Part shown: positions 62,701-64,000 of the stretch, one piece after another
Position numbering within the stretch: position 1 is the stretch's first letter
Layout of the letters: every line of letters starts with the position of its first letter
From: Branchiostoma lanceolatum
Taxonomy: Eukaryota; Chordata; Leptocardii; Amphioxiformes; Branchiostomatidae
NCBI RefSeq assembly: GCF_035083965.1
Contig: NC_089724.1
Span: 8,224,501 to 8,288,500, forward strand
DNA length: 64,000 bases
Direction: 5' to 3'
Translations under genes and position numbers: made by a program
Notes under the pieces: generated by a model
Seen by the model: the letters and a program-made list of their open reading frames with translations, nothing else
Told to the model about the DNA's origin: nothing
Databases searched by the model: none

Positions 62701-63962
62701 TCCGGATCCCATAGGATGTAGATGCTACCCTGGCACTAAACCTGACCCTAATAGCATCAAACCCTGCGATGATCGTAAGTCCTTCTTTGGTAGCGCTTTG
62801 TTTTACTCCATAGAGTCAATTGTCAAAGGGAATAAAGGCAATATGCTGATAAACAGGGTGGAGTAGTTGTAAAAAGGTTTGTTGGGTGCCAGTTTATTTG
62901 GTGTCGATTGTACATATACATACGATAGATTCATTTGAAGTCAAGGTCCTTTTTTCGTTCCTGGTTCCGTAATATCATATTTGTCCGTTCTATGGTGGGA
63001 GTATTTTTATGAACCATTTCTAGAACCATTTTGGTAACTAATTTGCACTCGCATGAAAAAAAAAAAAAATAATCTCCTTGTCGTATAACTTAAGGCCTGT
63101 TTTTGTTGCAGAGTGTTCCGACGGTGTATACGGCCCAGACTGCCTGTACACGTGTGGTCACTGCGCCGGGGGGCACATTAAGTGTCACTACCGGACCGGC
63201 AAATGTAGTAGTGGCTGTACAGCCGGTTGGGAGGGAGAGTCATGTCATGATGGTACGACAACCCCGTAAGACATTTTTAGTGATGGTGATGATGATGATG
63301 ATCACAGGTTTATTCAGCAATCAAACAAATACAGGCCTCATCACAGTCATAAGGCTTAATTAACAGGCTTGTTTACGAAAAGACACGTCACAGCATTCTT
63401 CGGAATTAAAATCTTAACAGCATACTATCATATTATATATATCATATATAATTTCACATTTTCATTGTGAAAATCATATTAACAGGCGCAAACTATGTGA
63501 CTATGTCCAATACGTCGTTAGTAGGTGGTTTACAAATGATTGAACCAAGGATCGTTGCAACTTGATCAATTCATAGCTAATTAGTAAATAAATAGATGAA
63601 TGAATTGATATCTGTTTAAACAGCTCATCCATCCCATGAATATATACAATCAAGTCATGTGGATTTTATATGGAGATCTTCATTGACACAGCGACTTTCG
63701 TAAGGTCTAAGGCACCTATTCATACAAGCATTCAAATGGATACAAATGAATTAACCTGTACATTAAGGTATATGAAGCATGATCCAGGTTCTTTGTGTAA
63801 TGTATACTGTACATATGTTTGTACTGTTTACTCATGTAGACAAAGATGAGTGCAGTTTAGGGACGGACAACTGTGAGCAGATTTGCAACAACAATCCAGG
63901 AAGCTTCACCTGCTCGTGCAACGAAGGGTACAGGCTGTCAAGCAACGGATGGGATTGTATAG
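56758..63962 (+). CDS. Tie/TEK-like receptor tyrosine kinase, N-terminal ectodomain (3' exons off window)
   Basis: Tie receptors bind angiopoietins in vertebrates. Exons seen: 56758-56839 (ATG, signal peptide with ILLAAILMLHVYGA), 57825-57947, 58640-58786, 59652-59840, 60949-61127, 61362-61446, 61996-62133, 62625-62774, 63112-63252, 63840-63962. They join in frame to 452 residues; nearly all are phase 1, typical of extracellular modules. Order: cbEGF (DVDECADGTDDC), Ig1 with AYYCKTTRNG, Ig2 with DEGVYECYL ending GIARLIVR, then three tandem EGF modules (CPEGKWGPPSC, CFPGFGGLNC; CGPDPIGCRC; CSDGVYGPDC, CTAGWEGESC). These align with the Ig2-EGF3 block of vertebrate Tie2, including the rare C-x-P-D-P-x-G-C pattern. 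A second cbEGF (DKDECSLGTDNC) follows. FnIII and kinase exons were not in view, so kinase identity is inferred. Confidence 0.85.
57515..57710. mobile_element. MITE-like element with ~50-bp inverted ends (GACGTTTCGGTGTC)
   Basis: Left GTTTTCTTACACAACCAGTC, CTGCTGACGTTTCGGTGTCT is inverted at the right as AGACACCGAAACGTCAGCAG, GACTGGTTGTGTGAAAAGA. The interior has a nested GTCAGACACCTTCTTCAGAG. Lies in the first intron of the Tie-like gene. Confidence 0.8.
58200..58572. mobile_element. ~375-bp inverted-end element, copy 2
   Basis: Ends GTTGATTTGATTATATAGAT and its inverse ATATAATCAAATCAAC. The interior is shared with 50004-50384 (GAAGACGATGTGAAAGAACA, CGCACGCTCGCATCAGTTTT). It ends 67 bases before receptor exon 58640-58786. 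Confidence 0.8.
59880..60625 (-). mobile_element. LINE 3' fragment (degenerate RT C-terminus and 3' UTR)
   Basis: On the minus strand, HYNTRQRNNLKQ, CPQTWNSLHENLQN and LLRFKNMLKSSIL match the usual C-terminal end of non-LTR reverse transcriptases. A 3' UTR with AATAAA (about 59945) follows. Located in the Tie-like gene intron, opposite strand. Confidence 0.65.
63270..63839. other. Intron of the Tie-like gene, nothing recognised
   Basis: AT-rich intron with a short (GATGAT)n run at about 63284-63302 and an ATATATCATATATA run near 63435. No mobile element could be assigned. Confidence 0.4.
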
Positions 63963-64000
63963 GTATACCAGTCGTTCCTAACGGCTTGTGATAGGGATAT

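Overview
This window looks like nuclear DNA of an intron-rich invertebrate chordate, most likely an amphioxus (Branchiostoma). The evidence is compact multi-exon genes with GT-AG introns, orthologue-grade matches to chordate genes (AMBRA1, PTGR3/ZADH2, nurim, a Tie/TEK-like receptor) and a very high density of MITEs, LINE fragments and minisatellites. The species call is an inference; no marker gene was available to test it.

Layout, left to right. (1) 385-11776, + strand: AMBRA1, 3' thirteen coding exons, running in from the left edge. (2) 12.3-15.9 kb: no convincing gene. (3) 15940-22109, + strand: an unassigned intracellular Ig-domain protein with a 42-residue GPGRKFK repeat array. (4) 23294-27758, - strand: PTGR3/ZADH2-like peroxisomal oxidoreductase, complete, tail-to-tail with the Ig gene. 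(5) 29098-37488, + strand: nurim (NRM), head-to-head with PTGR3. Its last exon is 4.4 kb long and adds about 1,400 residues of tandem membrane repeats to a nuclear-envelope protein that is normally about 260 residues. (6) 39562-49372, - strand: a small L27-PDZ protein related to DLG/LIN7, with large repeat-filled introns. (7) 51861-55621, + strand: a secreted intradiol ring-cleavage dioxygenase. One of its introns is a 1.5 kb minisatellite made from its own exon end, splice donor and iron-binding motif. (8) 56758 to the right edge, + strand: ectodomain of a Tie/TEK-like receptor with calcium-binding EGF modules on both sides of the canonical Ig-Ig-EGF3 block.

The genes do not form a pathway; they are ordinary neighbours in a eukaryotic genome. 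The only layout with a likely shared function is the divergent PTGR3/NRM promoter interval. The most striking candidate for an undescribed system is the nurim fusion with about 22 W-I-P-A hairpin repeats. Next come the minisatellite that multiplies an active-site exon end, the animal intradiol dioxygenase itself, and the GPGRKFK repeat protein. Exon boundaries were read by eye from splice sites, reading-frame continuity and remembered family alignments; none was checked against transcripts.
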